A stretch of 64,000 nucleotides of DNA from Albidovulum litorale (GCF_025751495.1 NZ_JAOWKZ010000001.1:689920-753919); one strand, 5' to 3'; shown: positions 36,645 to 47,451, counted from the first letter of the stretch. Numbers and translations: made by a program. Notes: generated by a model from the letters alone, not told the origin.

Positions 36645-37541
36645 TCAGTTCCCCGGACGCAGCGGATGCGGCACCGGATCCTTGGCCTTCAGGAAATACT
36701 GCCGGAAGATCTCGCCATAGGATCGGTACAGATACCCCTCGTTCCGGCGCAGGAACTCCTCACGCCGCTCGGCATAAAGCGCAGGCAGCTTGTACCAGGC
36801 AACACCGGGCTTTGCATGGTGCACCGTATGCAGGTTGTTATTAAGGAACAGGAAAGAGAAGACGCCCCGCCCCTCGACGATGACCGACCGGCCCCGCGCC
36901 AGATCATGGGCGCGGTGTTCAAGGAAGGTGCGGATCTTCAATATCGACATGCCGGCATAGGCCGAGGCGAAATAGGCAAGTACCGGCATCTCGGCAGCGG
37001 CGATCCAGAGCCCGAAAAGGATCAGCCCGGCCAAGTGCAAGGCCCAGTCGCGGGCGATCGCGCGATCTCCGTCAAGGATCGCGCGGGCATCGCCGGTATA
37101 GAGCGCATGAACCGACAAAGCCGGGCCGATCAGCATCCGGCCTAGAAGCGTGTTGTTCGCCCGCAAAAGGCGCTGCCGCCAGTGCGGCAGACCTGCCCAG
37201 ACCACCGGGTCGAGATAGTTCGATTCCGGATCGTCATAGGGATCGGTCAGCCGCTCGTCGCGGTGATGCTCAAGGTGCAGGTCGCGGAACCGGCCATAGG
37301 GGTAGAAAAGCCCTATGGGCAGAAAGACCAGCGCCTCATTCAGCGCCTTCTTGCGGAAGGGATGGCCATGCAGCACCTCATGCTGAAGCGAGGAATGCAG
37401 CACCACCGACAGGATCAGCACCGCGATGCCGAGCGGCAGCCAGAGCGCGGCAAGAACCGTGGTCGCAAGCGCCCAGGCGAGGTAGCACCCGGTGAGAAGC
37501 GCCAGTGTCGGCCATTCGACGGTGCCACGCTCCTCAGACAT
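36645..37541 (-). CDS. Membrane fatty acid desaturase family protein
   Basis: 298 residues, four or more membrane segments and three His boxes: HEVLHGH (about 54-60), HLEHH (about 89-93) and HTVHH near 238. These ligate the di-iron centre of integral-membrane desaturases and hydroxylases. The best guess is an acyl-lipid or carotenoid-modifying enzyme. It overlaps the DUF2061 gene by eight bases and lies divergent from an XRE-type regulator gene. Confidence 0.88.
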   Translation of the reverse strand: MSEERGTVEWPTLALLTGCYLAWALATTVLAALWLPLGIAVLILSVVLHSSLQHEVLHGHPFRKKALNEALVFLPIGLFYPYGRFRDLHLEHHRDERLTDPYDDPESNYLDPVVWAGLPHWRQRLLRANNTLLGRMLIGPALSVHALYTGDARAILDGDRAIARDWALHLAGLILFGLWIAAAEMPVLAYFASAYAGMSILKIRTFLEHRAHDLARGRSVIVEGRGVFSFLFLNNNLHTVHHAKPGVAWYKLPALYAERREEFLRRNEGYLYRSYGEIFRQYFLKAKDPVPHPLRPGN

Positions 37542-37749
37542 GCCCGCCCCCTATGCGTCCCCAGGAGATACGGGACCAGACGCGCTCATAGACGATATAG
37601 CAGGTGAGGCCGATCAGCGTGTTCGCAACGGCCATTCCCCCGCCAAGCGCCGCCGAACCCGTCATCAAGAAGCCGACAAGGGCCATCGAGGCGAGGCCAA
37701 GCAGGTTCCACAGAATTGCCTTCAGAAACGTCCGTTTACGCGTATCCAT
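37534..37749 (-). CDS. DUF2061-family small membrane protein
   Basis: 71 residues with two hydrophobic segments and the family pattern RTFLKAILWNLLGL, then YIVYERVWSRISWG. It precedes and overlaps the desaturase gene, so the two are co-translated. Function is unknown. Confidence 0.85.
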   Translation of the reverse strand: MDTRKRTFLKAILWNLLGLASMALVGFLMTGSAALGGGMAVANTLIGLTCYIVYERVWSRISWGRIGGGHV

Positions 37750-37848
37750 TCACATCCCTTTCCCCTCAGACCAGCTAAGCGAAGACCGGGAAATTGCGAA
37801 TTCCGAATATGATTAACAATTCTCATCATTTGTGATTTAATTAACATT
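37750..37848. promoter_or_regulatory. AT-rich divergent promoter region
   Basis: About 100 bases of unusually AT-rich DNA separate the DUF2061/desaturase pair from the XRE-type regulator. The repeats GATTAACA and AATTAACA are visible. It should hold both promoters and possibly the operator of the regulator; no exact palindrome is assigned. Confidence 0.4.
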
Positions 37849-38712
37849 ATGCGCAAAAATATCGACAAACGCGACCGCGCCGGCCTGTTTCGTGACCGTC
37901 TCGTGCAGGCTCTGGCCGAAAAGGGCGAAAACCAAAGCAGTCTCGCCCGCCTTGTGGGTGTGGACCGCTCCACCATATCCCAGCTTTTGACCGGTCAGGG
38001 CGCCCGGCTGCCGAACGCGCAGGTCGTGGCCGAATGCGCTACCGCACTTGATGTTTCGGCCGACTGGCTTCTGGGCCTGACAGAACGGCCCGAACGACTC
38101 GCCGATCTGCTGGCAACCTCGATGACCATGACCGAGGCGCCCCGCGCGCTGATCGACGAAACCATCTTCGGCTGGCATCAGGAGGCGGCGGGCTACAAGA
38201 TCCGCCATGTCCCGGCCACCCTGCCCGACATGCTGAAGACCCGCGACATGCTGCGCTGGGAATACGAACCCCAGCTTGGCCGCACCGCCGATCAGGCCAT
38301 CGGCGCCTCCGAGGACCGGCTGAACCTGTTGGCGCGGTCGGGCTCGGATTACGAGATCGCGCTGCCACTGCACGAACTGGAGGCTTTTGCCCGCGCCGAG
38401 GGCTATTACCGGGGCCTGCCCGCCGAGATCCGCGCCGAACAGATCGAGCGGCTGCGCCAGCTTTACGGCACGCTTTACCCGGCCTTGCGCATCTATGTCT
38501 TCGACGCGCGGCGGGTCTTTTCCTCACCCGTCACGATCTTCGGCCCTCTCCTCGCGGTCCTCTATCTCGGCCGCCACTACATCGCCTTCCGCGACAGCGC
38601 CCGCGTGACGAGCTTTTCGGCGCATTTCGACTGGCTGGTGCGCGAAGCGGAACTCGGCGCGCGCGACTTTCCGACGCTGCTGGACCGGCTGGCGCAGGAT
38701 ACCGAGCTTTAA
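37849..38712 (+). CDS. XRE-family transcriptional regulator
   Basis: 287 residues. The N-terminal helix-turn-helix (about 15-75) reads [21 protein letters not shown]. The rest is a helical domain of unknown type ([36 protein letters not shown]). There is no HExxH motif, so this is not a ScfR/IrrE-type regulator. Its place back to back with the desaturase pair makes it a candidate regulator of those genes. Confidence 0.85.
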   Translation: MRKNIDKRDRAGLFRDRLVQALAEKGENQSSLARLVGVDRSTISQLLTGQGARLPNAQVVAECATALDVSADWLLGLTERPERLADLLATSMTMTEAPRALIDETIFGWHQEAAGYKIRHVPATLPDMLKTRDMLRWEYEPQLGRTADQAIGASEDRLNLLARSGSDYEIALPLHELEAFARAEGYYRGLPAEIRAEQIERLRQLYGTLYPALRIYVFDARRVFSSPVTIFGPLLAVLYLGRHYIAFRDSARVTSFSAHFDWLVREAELGARDFPTLLDRLAQDTEL

Positions 38713-39386
38713 GCCAGATGCCCGGCCTCCAGCCGGACGACACGGTCCATGCGCTCGGCAAGCTCCATGTTATGCGTCGCGATCAGCGCCGAGAGGCCGG
38801 TTTCGCGGACAAGCTCCATCAGAGCGTCAAAAACCTGTTCGGCGGTGCCGGGGTCGAGATTGCCCGTCGGCTCATCGGCCAGAAGCAGCTTTGGCCGGTT
38901 GGCGAGCGCCCGGCAGAAGGCGACACGCTGCTGCTCGCCGCCTGACAGCTCCGCCGGACGGTGATCGGCGCGGTGACCGACGCCGACCCGCGCCAGAAGG
39001 TCGCGCGCCCGCGCATCGGCAGCGGCCCGCGCCACGCCATTGGCAAGCTGCGGCAGGACGATATTCTCCTCGGCACTGAACTCGGGCAGCAGGTGGTGGA
39101 ACTGGTAGATGAAGCCCACATCCTGCCGCCGCGCCGCCGTCCGCGCGCGGTCGGAAAGGCCCGTCATCACCTTGCCGCCGATGGCGACCGTGCCCGTGTC
39201 GGCGGTATCGAGAAGCCCCGCGATGTGCAACAGCGTCGACTTGCCCGCGCCCGAAGGCGCGACCAAGGCTACGACCTCGCCCCGCGCAACCGTCAAGTCC
39301 AGATCGGACAAGACCCGTACTTCACCCGGCAGACCCCTGAGATAGGTCTTGGCGACGCCTTTCAGCTCCAGCACCGTCTCACTCAT
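38709..39386 (-). CDS. lolD: Lipoprotein-releasing ABC transporter ATP-binding protein LolD
   Basis: 225 residues. Walker [10 protein letters not shown], the signature [15 protein letters not shown] and Walker [13 protein letters not shown] are intact; the Lol/MacB-type NLD and the short length fit LolD. It powers transfer of outer-membrane lipoproteins to LolA. It overlaps the permease gene by eight bases. Confidence 0.93.
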   Translation of the reverse strand: MSETVLELKGVAKTYLRGLPGEVRVLSDLDLTVARGEVVALVAPSGAGKSTLLHIAGLLDTADTGTVAIGGKVMTGLSDRARTAARRQDVGFIYQFHHLLPEFSAEENIVLPQLANGVARAAADARARDLLARVGVGHRADHRPAELSGGEQQRVAFCRALANRPKLLLADEPTGNLDPGTAEQVFDALMELVRETGLSALIATHNMELAERMDRVVRLEAGHLA

Positions 39387-40659
39387 AACGCAGGGCCTCC
39401 ACCGGGTTCATCCGTGCCGCACGGCGGGCGGGGAAGATGGTGACGACGAAGGAAAGGACGAGTGACAGGGTCACGGCACGGAAGATGTCCCAGCCGCGCA
39501 GTTCGGCGGGCAACCGGTAGATGCCACGCACCGACGGGTCCCATGCGCCGCCCCCGGTTGCATAGTTGATCGCCGACATGATGCCGTCGATGTTCAAGGC
39601 CAGAAGGCAGCCGAGGATCACCCCGGCGATGGTCCCGATCACGCCGACGAACGCGCCGCAGAGGAAAAAGACGCGCAGGATCGAGCCTTCGGTCAGGCCC
39701 ATCGTGCGCAAAATCCCGATATCGCGGCCCTTGTTCTTGACCAGCATCACAAGGCCCGAGGTGATGTTCAAAGCCGCGATCAGCACGATCAGCGCGAGGA
39801 TCACGAACATCACGTCATCCTCGATGGAAAGCGCATTCAGAAAGGCGCTCGACGCATCCTTCCAGGTCCACAGCAGCGTCCCGTCCCCACCCGTCTGATA
39901 GAGCTGCGGCGCATAGGCCTCGATCGCCTCGGGATCGGCGACGAAGACCTCGATCTCATCGGCGCCACGCTCGCGGTTGAAGAAGGGCTCGGCCTCCGCA
40001 TAGGGCAGGTAGATGCGGGTGCGGTCGATGTCCCAGCGGCCTGCGCTGAAGATATAGACGACCTCATAGGCATTGACGCGCGGGCTGGTCCCGAAAGCGG
40101 TCTTCGTGCCGTTCGGCTGGATCACCTTCACGCGGTCGCCGACAGCAATGCCAAGGTCGCGCGCAATGCCAAGGCCCACGGCCATTCCCTCATCGAAGCG
40201 CTCGATATCGCCCATCGCCTCTTCGGAACTCGCAATACGCGGGATCGCCTTCAGATCGTCGAGCGTGATGCCATAGATCTCGGCCACATTCGACCGGTCG
40301 CCCGCCGTCACCATGGCCTGACCGCGGATGATCGGCGCGGCGCGGGTAACGCCCGGAATCTCGCGGATCGACGCGGCGAGCGCCCCGGCATCGGGAATGG
40401 CGCGGCTCGCCACGCCATCCCCATCGACCCATGTCGCCCGGCTGACCGAAACATGGGCGTTCGCTCCAAGGATCGTGTCCACGAACTCAGCCCGGAATCC
40501 CGCCCGTACGGCCAGGGTCGCGACCAGCGCCATCACGCCAAGCGCGATGCCGACGAGCGATATCCAGGTCATGACGCTCACGCCGCCCTCGGCGCGGCGG
40601 GCGCGCAGATAGCGCCAGGCGATCATGATCTCGAAACGGGAAAACGGCGCTGTGGCCAA
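39379..40659 (-). CDS. lolC: Lipoprotein-releasing permease LolC/LolE type
   Basis: About 427 residues, with four membrane helices: one after [15 protein letters not shown] and three in the C-terminal half ([41 protein letters not shown]), and a large periplasmic domain between. A single fused-function gene, as in many alphaproteobacteria. I chose the TTG at 40659 because GGACAGGAG stands six bases upstream and the domain begins there; ATGs at 40692 and 40716 are possible but unsupported. Confidence 0.88.
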   Translation of the reverse strand: MATAPFSRFEIMIAWRYLRARRAEGGVSVMTWISLVGIALGVMALVATLAVRAGFRAEFVDTILGANAHVSVSRATWVDGDGVASRAIPDAGALAASIREIPGVTRAAPIIRGQAMVTAGDRSNVAEIYGITLDDLKAIPRIASSEEAMGDIERFDEGMAVGLGIARDLGIAVGDRVKVIQPNGTKTAFGTSPRVNAYEVVYIFSAGRWDIDRTRIYLPYAEAEPFFNRERGADEIEVFVADPEAIEAYAPQLYQTGGDGTLLWTWKDASSAFLNALSIEDDVMFVILALIVLIAALNITSGLVMLVKNKGRDIGILRTMGLTEGSILRVFFLCGAFVGVIGTIAGVILGCLLALNIDGIMSAINYATGGGAWDPSVRGIYRLPAELRGWDIFRAVTLSLVLSFVVTIFPARRAARMNPVEALRYE

Positions 40660-40813
40660 GCTCTGCTCCTGTCCTCTTTGGGCCGGAGACATGCGCCGAA
40701 ACCCCGTCCGGGTCAAGGCGCGGAACCCCGCCGGGCGGGCCCCTGCTCACCCGATCGTGATCCGGCAGACCGGCTTGAGCGGGCATCATGGGGCGATAAC
40801 AGAGGAGGACCAC

Positions 40814-41641
40814 ATGAAACGCATCACCCTCTCGCTCGCTGCCTGCCTTGCGCTGACGACCTCGGCCATGGCGCAGGACGCGACCCGCGCGATCGAGAAT
40901 GTCGCAGGCGGCGTCTACCGGTTCCAGAACAACTTCCACTACGCGCTGGTCGTGCCGACCTCGGAAGGCACCGTCGTGGTCGACCCGATCAATGCCGAGG
41001 CCTCGGGCTGGCTGACCGAGAACCTGAGCCAGATCACCGATCAGCCGGTCACGCATCTGATCTATTCCCATTCACATGGCGACCATGCCTCGGGCGGTGC
41101 CGCGCTCGGCGCCACCACGATCATCGCCCATGACAACGCCCCCGCCGATATCGACGGCGTCACGCCGACCGAACGCTTCGCCGATACCCACATATTCGAC
41201 CTCGGCGGCAAGACCTTCGAACTCACCTATCTCGGCCCCGGCCATGGCGAGGACATGATCGCCGTCGTGGTCCGCCCGGAAAATGTCGGCTTCATCGTCG
41301 ATGTCGCCTCGCCTGAACGGCTGCCCTACCAGACGTTCGGCGGCGCCAATATCGACGACTGGATAGGACAGGTCGCCAAGGTCGAAAGCCTCGATTTCGA
41401 AACCTTTGCCCCCGGTCATGGCCGGGTCGGCACACATGATGAGGTTGCCCCCAACCGCGAATATATCGAAACCCTGCGCGCAGGCGTGCTTCAGGGGTTG
41501 AAGGACGGCAAATCGGTCGAAGAGATCACTGCCGAACTAACCATGGACGACTACATGGGCTGGAGCCAGTACGAGGACTGGCGGCCGATGAATATCCAAG
41601 GCATGGCCGAGTACCTGACCAATGCCGGGCTCGTGAACTGA
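40814..41641 (+). CDS. Exported metallo-beta-lactamase-fold hydrolase
   Basis: 275 residues, with a signal peptide (to about residue 20, AMAQ). The zinc motif HSHGDH (about 86-91) is present, and further ligand histidines occur in GPGHGEDM and APGHGRVG. Periplasmic; the substrate is unknown. AGAGGAGGA precedes the ATG. The chain is close in size to quinoprotein-related and SoxH-like relatives, but no closer assignment is justified. Confidence 0.88.
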   Translation: MKRITLSLAACLALTTSAMAQDATRAIENVAGGVYRFQNNFHYALVVPTSEGTVVVDPINAEASGWLTENLSQITDQPVTHLIYSHSHGDHASGGAALGATTIIAHDNAPADIDGVTPTERFADTHIFDLGGKTFELTYLGPGHGEDMIAVVVRPENVGFIVDVASPERLPYQTFGGANIDDWIGQVAKVESLDFETFAPGHGRVGTHDEVAPNREYIETLRAGVLQGLKDGKSVEEITAELTMDDYMGWSQYEDWRPMNIQGMAEYLTNAGLVN

Positions 41642-41655
41642 GCCGGTCTGCCCGG

Positions 41656-42147
41656 TCAGTACCGCGCGCGCCGCCGGAACGGTGCGAAGATCAGCGACAA
41701 AAGCCCGCCGATCGCCGCCCAGCCACCGACAAAACCCGCGCCTGCTGTCGACAGGCCCGCCGTCGTCACCGGCATCGCCGGTTCGAAATCGGTCCAGGTG
41801 GCCTGCAAAAGTGCGGTATCGGTGAACCGGTGCGGCAACAAGATCCGCTCGTACGGTCCGGCCTCGCGCAAGAGCGCAAGGTCGGATGTCAGTTGGTCGA
41901 GCCGGGTGTAGGCGCGGCGCATGTCCTCCTGCCGGTAGCCGAGGAACTCGGTCCCGCTCATCGAGGCCAAAGCCTCCTCGCGGCTCAGCCCGGCCTTCGT
42001 GGCCGAGGCGTCAAACTCCGTCGTGACCTCGGTCAGCGCATCGACCTGACCCGCCAGCCGTTGCAGATATTGCTGCGAAAACTCGGGAAACTGCGACAGA
42101 CCGGCCGCCCCGGCCAGCCCGCCCACGAGGCTCAGAACCTTCAGCAC
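41656..42147 (-). CDS. DUF2937-family membrane protein
   Basis: 163 residues with a hydrophobic N terminus (VLSLVGGLAGAAGLSQFPE) and a C-terminal membrane segment (about 132-155). The family DUF2937 is of unknown function. The start is a GTG at 42147, with GGAAAGGG seven bases upstream. The frame continues upstream, but that part is antisense to nothing useful and lacks protein character. Confidence 0.8.
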   Translation of the reverse strand: MLKVLSLVGGLAGAAGLSQFPEFSQQYLQRLAGQVDALTEVTTEFDASATKAGLSREEALASMSGTEFLGYRQEDMRRAYTRLDQLTSDLALLREAGPYERILLPHRFTDTALLQATWTDFEPAMPVTTAGLSTAGAGFVGGWAAIGGLLSLIFAPFRRRARY

Positions 42148-42242
42148 GATTTGACCCTTTCCGTCACCTTCCCCGGCCCTACTCTGCCCCGGTTGCCCGC
42201 CTTGCCGCAAGCAGTTCCGCAACAGGGGCCGTGGCGAAGGGC

Positions 42243-43580
42243 TCAGATGCCTTCGTAGATCGCCTTGATGCGCGCGACGGCAGCCTCGGGGCTCATCTCC
42301 TCGCTGTCGCCGGTACGGCGCGAGGTCAGTTCCACCTTGCCCGCCGCCAACCCGCGCGGGCCGACGGTGATGCGCCACGGCAGGCCGATCAGGTCCATTG
42401 TCGCGAACTTGGCCCCGGCCCGTTCGTCGCGGTCGTCGTAAAGCGGCTCCAGCCCCGCCTTGACCAGCGCGGCATAGATCTCGGCGCAAGCCCCATCGGT
42501 CGCGGCGTCGCCCTGCTTGAGATTGACGATCCCGCAATGGAACGGCGTCACGCCCTCGGGCCAGATGATGCCCTTGTCGTCATGGCTCGCCTCGATGATC
42601 GCTCCGACGAGCCGCGACACGCCGATCCCATGCGAGCCCATGTGGACAGGCATGCGTTCGCCCTTGTCATTGACGACGGTCGCGCCCATCGGTTCGGAAT
42701 ACTTGGTGCCAAAATAGAAGATCTGGCCAACCTCGATACCCCGCGCGACCCGGCGGCGCGCCTCGGGGATCTGGTTGAAGACCGCCTCGTCATGGGTCTC
42801 ATCCGTGCGGGCATAACGCGAGGTGAACTCCTCCAGCACCGCCCGGCAGGCCGCGTGATCGTCATAGTCGATGTCACGGTTGCCGAATTTCAGATCGGTG
42901 ATTTCGCTGTCATAGAAGACCTCGCTTTCACCCGTCGAGGCGAGGACGAGGAATTCATGCGTATCGTCGCCGCCGATGGGCCCGCTGTCCGCCCGCATCG
43001 GGATCGCCTGAAGACCCATGCGCTCATAGGTGCGCAGGTAGCTGACCAGATGCCGGTTATAGGCGTGCAGCGCGTCTTCCTTGGTCAGGTCGAAATTGTA
43101 GCCGTCCTTCATGTAGAACTCGCGGCCCCGCATCACGCCGAAACGCGGGCGGATCTCATCACGGAACTTCCACTGGACGTGGTAGAGTGTCAGCGGCAGG
43201 TCCTTGTAGCTGCCGACATGGGCGCGGAAGATGTCGGTGATCATCTCCTCATTGGTCGGACCATAGAGCATGTCCCGCTTGTGGCGGTCTGTGATGCGCA
43301 GCATCTCTTCGCCATAGTCGTCGTAGCGGCCGCTCTCGCGCCAGAGATCGGCGGGCTGCAAGGTCGGCATCAGCATCGGGATATGGCCCGCGCGGATCTG
43401 TTCCTGATGCACGATCTCTTCGATCCGCTTCAGCACCTTGAATCCCATCGGCAGCCAGGAATAAATCCCGGCGGCCTGCTGCTTGATCATGCCGGCGCGC
43501 AGCATGTAGCGGTGGCTGACGATCTGCGCCTCGGCGGGGTTTTCCTTGAGGACGGGCAGGAAATAGCGGGAAAGGCGCAT
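42243..43580 (-). CDS. proS: Prolyl-tRNA synthetase (alphaproteobacterial short type)
   Basis: 445 residues, the short bacterial class-II enzyme without the editing insertion. It charges tRNA-Pro. Motifs seen: [26 protein letters not shown] and the C-terminal anticodon-binding domain ending YEGI. I chose the ATG at 43580 ([15 protein letters not shown]); the frame is open 55 codons further, but upstream lies a hairpin-rich intergenic stretch. Confidence 0.95.
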   Translation of the reverse strand: MRLSRYFLPVLKENPAEAQIVSHRYMLRAGMIKQQAAGIYSWLPMGFKVLKRIEEIVHQEQIRAGHIPMLMPTLQPADLWRESGRYDDYGEEMLRITDRHKRDMLYGPTNEEMITDIFRAHVGSYKDLPLTLYHVQWKFRDEIRPRFGVMRGREFYMKDGYNFDLTKEDALHAYNRHLVSYLRTYERMGLQAIPMRADSGPIGGDDTHEFLVLASTGESEVFYDSEITDLKFGNRDIDYDDHAACRAVLEEFTSRYARTDETHDEAVFNQIPEARRRVARGIEVGQIFYFGTKYSEPMGATVVNDKGERMPVHMGSHGIGVSRLVGAIIEASHDDKGIIWPEGVTPFHCGIVNLKQGDAATDGACAEIYAALVKAGLEPLYDDRDERAGAKFATMDLIGLPWRITVGPRGLAAGKVELTSRRTGDSEEMSPEAAVARIKAIYEGI

Positions 43581-43666
43581 CTCGGTCTCGGATCCTTGAA
43601 ATTCGGGTTCATGACCGCTTATGCCAAAGACCGGGCTCAGGCAAGCGGGCCGGTTGGTCTGATCCA

Positions 43667-43745
43667 GCTGAGACGCCTTCGGCGTCACAGCTTTGGTGCG
43701 TCCGCGCGGCAAGCGCGCGGCCGGTTGGGGGCTATCAGCCCCCAA
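43667..43745. repeat. Cluster of three hairpins between recN and proS
   Basis: Three inverted repeats in about 80 bases: GCTGAGACGCC / GGCGTCACAGC (43667-43691), CCGCGCG / CGCGCGG (43702-43720) and TTGGGGGCT / AGCCCCCAA (43725-43745). The last is followed by CCCCCGAGAGTATTTCCGG, a sequence that, as I recall, recurs between genes in this family. They may terminate recN transcripts or be a repeated intergenic element. Confidence 0.45.
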
Positions 43746-43795
43746 ACCCCCGAGAGTATTTCCGGACAGAAAGTGAAGATGTGGGAAAGCGGGAC

Positions 43796-45442
43796 CTACG
43801 GTGCCGCGAGAAGGGCGCGCGCGGCATCGCGCGCCGCCTCGGTGACGTTTTCGCCCGAGAGCATACGTGCGAGTTCATCGACCCGCGCCCCGGGCGCGAG
43901 CGGCAGGACGGTGGAGGTCGTCACCTCGGCCACGACCTGCTTTTCCACGCGCCAGTGATGCGCGCCACGTGCCGCGACCTGCGGGGAGTGGGTGACAACG
44001 AGGATCTGTGCCGTTTCGGCCAGCCGGGCGAGCCTGCGGCCCACCGCATCCGCCGTGGCGCCGCCCACACCCCTGTCGATCTCGTCGAAGATCATCGTCA
44101 GCGCATCGCCGCCCCGCGCCAGAACGACCTTCAGTGCGAGCAGGAAGCGCGAGAGTTCGCCCCCTGATGCGATGCGGTTCAGGGGCCCTGCAGGCGCGCC
44201 GGGATTGGTGGCCACGGTGAACTCGACCTGATCCACGCCTTCGGGTCCTGGCTCAGCTTCCGTGAAGGAGGTCGCGAAATGCGCTCGTTCCATCTTCAGC
44301 GGCGCCAGTTCGGCGGCAATCGCGGCGTCAAGACGGCCCGCCGCCTCCCATCTCTGGGCGGACATGTCTGAGGCGGCCGCGTCATAGGAAGCATCCGCCG
44401 CCGCCACCGCCCCGGACAGCGACCGGATATTCTCCGCCCCGCCATCAAGCGCGGCGAGCCGGTCGCGCAAACCTTCGGCAAAACCGCCAAGATCGTCAGC
44501 CAGCACGCCATGTTTGCGCGCCAGAGCGCGGATCGCGAAGAGGCGTTCTTCGACCGCCTCCATCTCGCGCGGATCGAAGCTCAGCCGCTCAAGGCAGGTC
44601 TCCACCCCCTGCGCCGCCTCGCCGAGCTCGGTGATCGCCCGGCCAAGCGCCGCAATCGGTTCATCCAGCGCGCCTTCGGCCTTCTCCGCCGCCCCGTCGA
44701 GCCAGCGCGCGGCATCACCCATCAGGCCCTCTGCCCCATCCGGGCCAAGCGCCTGCGCGGCGCGGGCAATATCCTCGCGGATGCGTTGACCGGCCTGCAT
44801 CAGGCGGCGGCGGGCATCGAGATCGGCCTCCTCTCCCGGCTGCGGGTCGAGCTTGTCAAGCTCCGCCACCGCATGGCGCAGGAACTCCTCCTCGGCGCGC
44901 ATCTCCGCAAGGGCGGCTTCTGCCGCCGCCAGCGCCTTGCGCGCCTCTGCACGTGCGGCCCAGGCCCGGCGCAGCGGGGCGGGATCGACCCCGGCAAAGG
45001 CATCGAGCAACTGGCGATGGCCGCGCGGGTTCAAAAGCCCCCGGTCGTCATGCTGTCCGTGAAGCTCGATCAGCGTATCCGACAGCGCCCGCAAGACCTC
45101 GCCCGACGACCGTCGGTCATTGACCCACGCGGTCTTTCGGCCATCGGCGGAATTAACCCGGCGCAGGATCAGCTCGTCCCCTGCCTCAAGCCCGGCCTCG
45201 GCCAGCACATCCCGCGCGGCATGCCCTGCGGGCAGGTCAAAGACAGCCGTGACCTCGCCCTGATCGGCACCCGCGCGCACCAGCTCGGCCCGACCCCGCC
45301 AACCCAGCACGAAGCCGAGGCAATCCAGAAGGATCGACTTGCCAGCCCCGGTCTCGCCGGTCAGCACATTCAGCCCCGGCCGGAACTCAAGGTCCAGCCG
45401 GTCGATGATCAGCATGTCGCGTATTTCGAGCGAGCGCAGCAT
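43796..45442 (-). CDS. recN: DNA repair protein RecN
   Basis: 548-residue SMC-like ATPase acting in double-strand break repair. Walker [10 protein letters not shown] near the N terminus, a long coiled-coil middle (about 150-360) and the C-terminal [14 protein letters not shown] and Walker [13 protein letters not shown] are complete. It follows bamD with a terminator-like hairpin between. Confidence 0.95.
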   Translation of the reverse strand: MLRSLEIRDMLIIDRLDLEFRPGLNVLTGETGAGKSILLDCLGFVLGWRGRAELVRAGADQGEVTAVFDLPAGHAARDVLAEAGLEAGDELILRRVNSADGRKTAWVNDRRSSGEVLRALSDTLIELHGQHDDRGLLNPRGHRQLLDAFAGVDPAPLRRAWAARAEARKALAAAEAALAEMRAEEEFLRHAVAELDKLDPQPGEEADLDARRRLMQAGQRIREDIARAAQALGPDGAEGLMGDAARWLDGAAEKAEGALDEPIAALGRAITELGEAAQGVETCLERLSFDPREMEAVEERLFAIRALARKHGVLADDLGGFAEGLRDRLAALDGGAENIRSLSGAVAAADASYDAAASDMSAQRWEAAGRLDAAIAAELAPLKMERAHFATSFTEAEPGPEGVDQVEFTVATNPGAPAGPLNRIASGGELSRFLLALKVVLARGGDALTMIFDEIDRGVGGATADAVGRRLARLAETAQILVVTHSPQVAARGAHHWRVEKQVVAEVTTSTVLPLAPGARVDELARMLSGENVTEAARDAARALLAAP

Positions 45443-45455
45443 ATCCGCCCCGTAG

Positions 45456-45474
45456 GGTGGGGTTTTACCCCACC
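45456..45474 (-). terminator. Hairpin between bamD and recN
   Basis: GGTGGGGT and ACCCCACC with a TTT loop lie in the 39-base gap. It probably limits read-through from bamD into recN. Confidence 0.5.
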
Positions 45475-45481
45475 ACCCCCA

Positions 45482-46345
45482 TCACAGCCACTCGCCCTTG
45501 ATCACCTGGCGGTAAACCTTCGAGAGCCAGCTGTCGCCTTTCGCCTCGGGCTTCAGACCGCGGCCGGTCAGCAGCGCATAGCTGTCCTCGTACCAGTCGG
45601 TGGACTGGAAATTATGGCCAAGGATCGCGCCAGCCGTCTGCGCCTCGTCGGTGAAGCCGAGCGACAAATAGGCCTCGACCAGCCGGTGCAGCGCCTCGGG
45701 CACATGGGTCGTGGTCTGGAAGTTCTCCACCACAACGCGGAAGCGGTTGATCGCGGCGGTGTAATGCTTGCGCTTCAGGTAGTAGCGCCCGATTTCCATC
45801 TCTTTCGCGGCGAGATGGTCGAAAGCCAGATCGAATTTCAGGATCGACGAGCGGGCATAGTCGCTGTCGGGATATTCCTCGATCACCGCGCGCAAGGCCT
45901 GCAGCGCCTGGAAAGTCAGGCCCTGATCGCGGCCGACCTCATCGATCTGGTCGTAATAGGAAAGCGCCAGCAGGTATTTGGCATAGGCCGCATCCTCTTC
46001 CGCCGGATAGGTGTCGATATAGCGCTGCGCGGCCGCGCGGCTTTCCTCGTATTCTCGGTGCTTGTGATAGGCGAAGGCCTGCATGATCAGAGCGCGCTTG
46101 GCCCATTCGGAATAGGGGTACAGCCGTTCGACCTCAGCGAAATACTTTACCGCCTCTTCGCTTTTGCGGCTCGTCTCCAGTTCGCGTTCACCAAGCCTGT
46201 AGATCGCCGACGCGTCGAGCTGTTCCAGATCGACCTCGCGGTTGCCACCGCCACAGCCCGCAAGAAACGCGGTCAGCACGAGGCCACCGACAAGCTTTGC
46301 CGCTTTACTGCCCCGAACCATTGCCCGCCTACCCCGTTTCTGCAT
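45482..46345 (-). CDS. bamD: Outer membrane protein assembly factor BamD
   Basis: 287-residue lipoprotein of the BAM complex. The lipobox LAGC (Cys about 31) is followed by about five TPR-like helical repeats (YPYSEWAKRALIMQAFAYHK; AALDY-type YDQIDEVGRDQG). Start at the ATG at 46345, or at 46321 after GGCGGG. Placed after lpxC on the same strand, as is common in alphaproteobacteria. Confidence 0.94.
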   Translation of the reverse strand: MQKRGRRAMVRGSKAAKLVGGLVLTAFLAGCGGGNREVDLEQLDASAIYRLGERELETSRKSEEAVKYFAEVERLYPYSEWAKRALIMQAFAYHKHREYEESRAAAQRYIDTYPAEEDAAYAKYLLALSYYDQIDEVGRDQGLTFQALQALRAVIEEYPDSDYARSSILKFDLAFDHLAAKEMEIGRYYLKRKHYTAAINRFRVVVENFQTTTHVPEALHRLVEAYLSLGFTDEAQTAGAILGHNFQSTDWYEDSYALLTGRGLKPEAKGDSWLSKVYRQVIKGEWL

Positions 46346-46447
46346 TACATTCCCGGCCCTGGACAGACCGCATCCGAACCCGGTATCCGCCTTCGTCTAG
46401 CACAGAAAAATCCGGGGCGCAAAACGCGTTTAGCGCGTGGGAAGGGC

Positions 46448-47371
46448 TCAGGCAACCGCCGGAATATCGGCGCGGTTGACACCCGAGCCGGGCAGGCTGC
46501 GGCGCGTCGCTTCGTCGCAATCGACGATCCGATAGGCCGAGGGGTCGGCAAAGAGCGCGCGCAGCAGGCGGTTGGTCATCGCGTGACCCGCGCGGATGCC
46601 GGTATAGCGCCCAAGAAGCGGCGCACCGGCAAGGGCAAGATCACCAAGCGCGTCCAGCATCTTGTGACGCACGGGTTCATCGCTGCGGCGCAGGCCGCCG
46701 GGGCTGACCACCCGGTCGCCATCGAACACGACTGCGTTCTCACCGGGATTGCCGCCAAGCGCCAGCCCGTTGGCGCGCATCGCCTCCACATCCGCCTGAC
46801 GGCAGAAGGTACGGCAGTCGCTCAGTTCGCGCAGGAACGTGCCATTGCCCATCTGAAGATGTTTCTGCTGATGGCCGATCGCGGCATCCTCGAAATCGAT
46901 GGCAAAGTCGATTTCAAGCGCCCCCGCCGGTTCCAGCCGGGCCACAGCCTCGCCATGGCGCACTTCGACGGGCTTCAGAACCTCGAAGCACCGCAACGGC
47001 GCATCCAGCACCCGGATGCCACGCGCCATGATACCCGACGCGAAAGGCGCCGATGACCCGTCGAGGATCGGCACTTCCGGCCCGTCGATCTCGATCAGCG
47101 CATTGTGGACGCCGCAGCCTGCAAGCGCGGCCATGATATGTTCGATCGTGGAGACCGAGGTCCCGGCGGCGTTCGAGATCACGGTGCACAAAGTCGCGTT
47201 GCTGACCGAGGCCCAGTGCGCCTGCACCATTGCGTCGCGGCCGATCACGTCCGTACGGCGAAACCAGATGCCATATTCGGCTGAAGCAGGGTGAATCGTC
47301 ATCCGCGCCCGCAGCCCCGAATGAAGGCCGACGCCGGTAAAAGTCACTGCGGATCGTATCGTCGTCTGCAC
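46448..47371 (-). CDS. lpxC: UDP-3-O-acyl-N-acetylglucosamine deacetylase LpxC
   Basis: 307 residues, the committed step of lipid A synthesis. The zinc-binding residues are in STIEHIMAALAG (His about 78) and RHKMLDALGDL (His and Asp near 235-240), and the catalytic His of GHAMTN near 262 is present. It lies between ftsZ and bamD, the typical end of a dcw cluster. An inverted repeat lies 80 bases upstream. Confidence 0.95.
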   Translation of the reverse strand: MQTTIRSAVTFTGVGLHSGLRARMTIHPASAEYGIWFRRTDVIGRDAMVQAHWASVSNATLCTVISNAAGTSVSTIEHIMAALAGCGVHNALIEIDGPEVPILDGSSAPFASGIMARGIRVLDAPLRCFEVLKPVEVRHGEAVARLEPAGALEIDFAIDFEDAAIGHQQKHLQMGNGTFLRELSDCRTFCRQADVEAMRANGLALGGNPGENAVVFDGDRVVSPGGLRRSDEPVRHKMLDALGDLALAGAPLLGRYTGIRAGHAMTNRLLRALFADPSAYRIVDCDEATRRSLPGSGVNRADIPAVA

Positions 47372-47451
47372 GGTTCACCCCGACATGGCCATGGTTCGGC
47401 CTTTTGCTAGCGTGGAGGTAATCGCGCCTGCCCTGAAAGCCAACTCACTCT

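Noticed and set aside
37849-38712. XRE-type regulator considered as the PccR/ScfR regulator
   Set aside because: It is too short and lacks the IrrE-like HExxH domain of ScfR proteins, and it lies far from the pcc genes next to a desaturase.
44510-47056. Plus-strand open frame of 848 codons opposite recN, bamD and lpxC
   Set aside because: It spans three well-defined genes in antisense. Length alone is not evidence in high-GC DNA.
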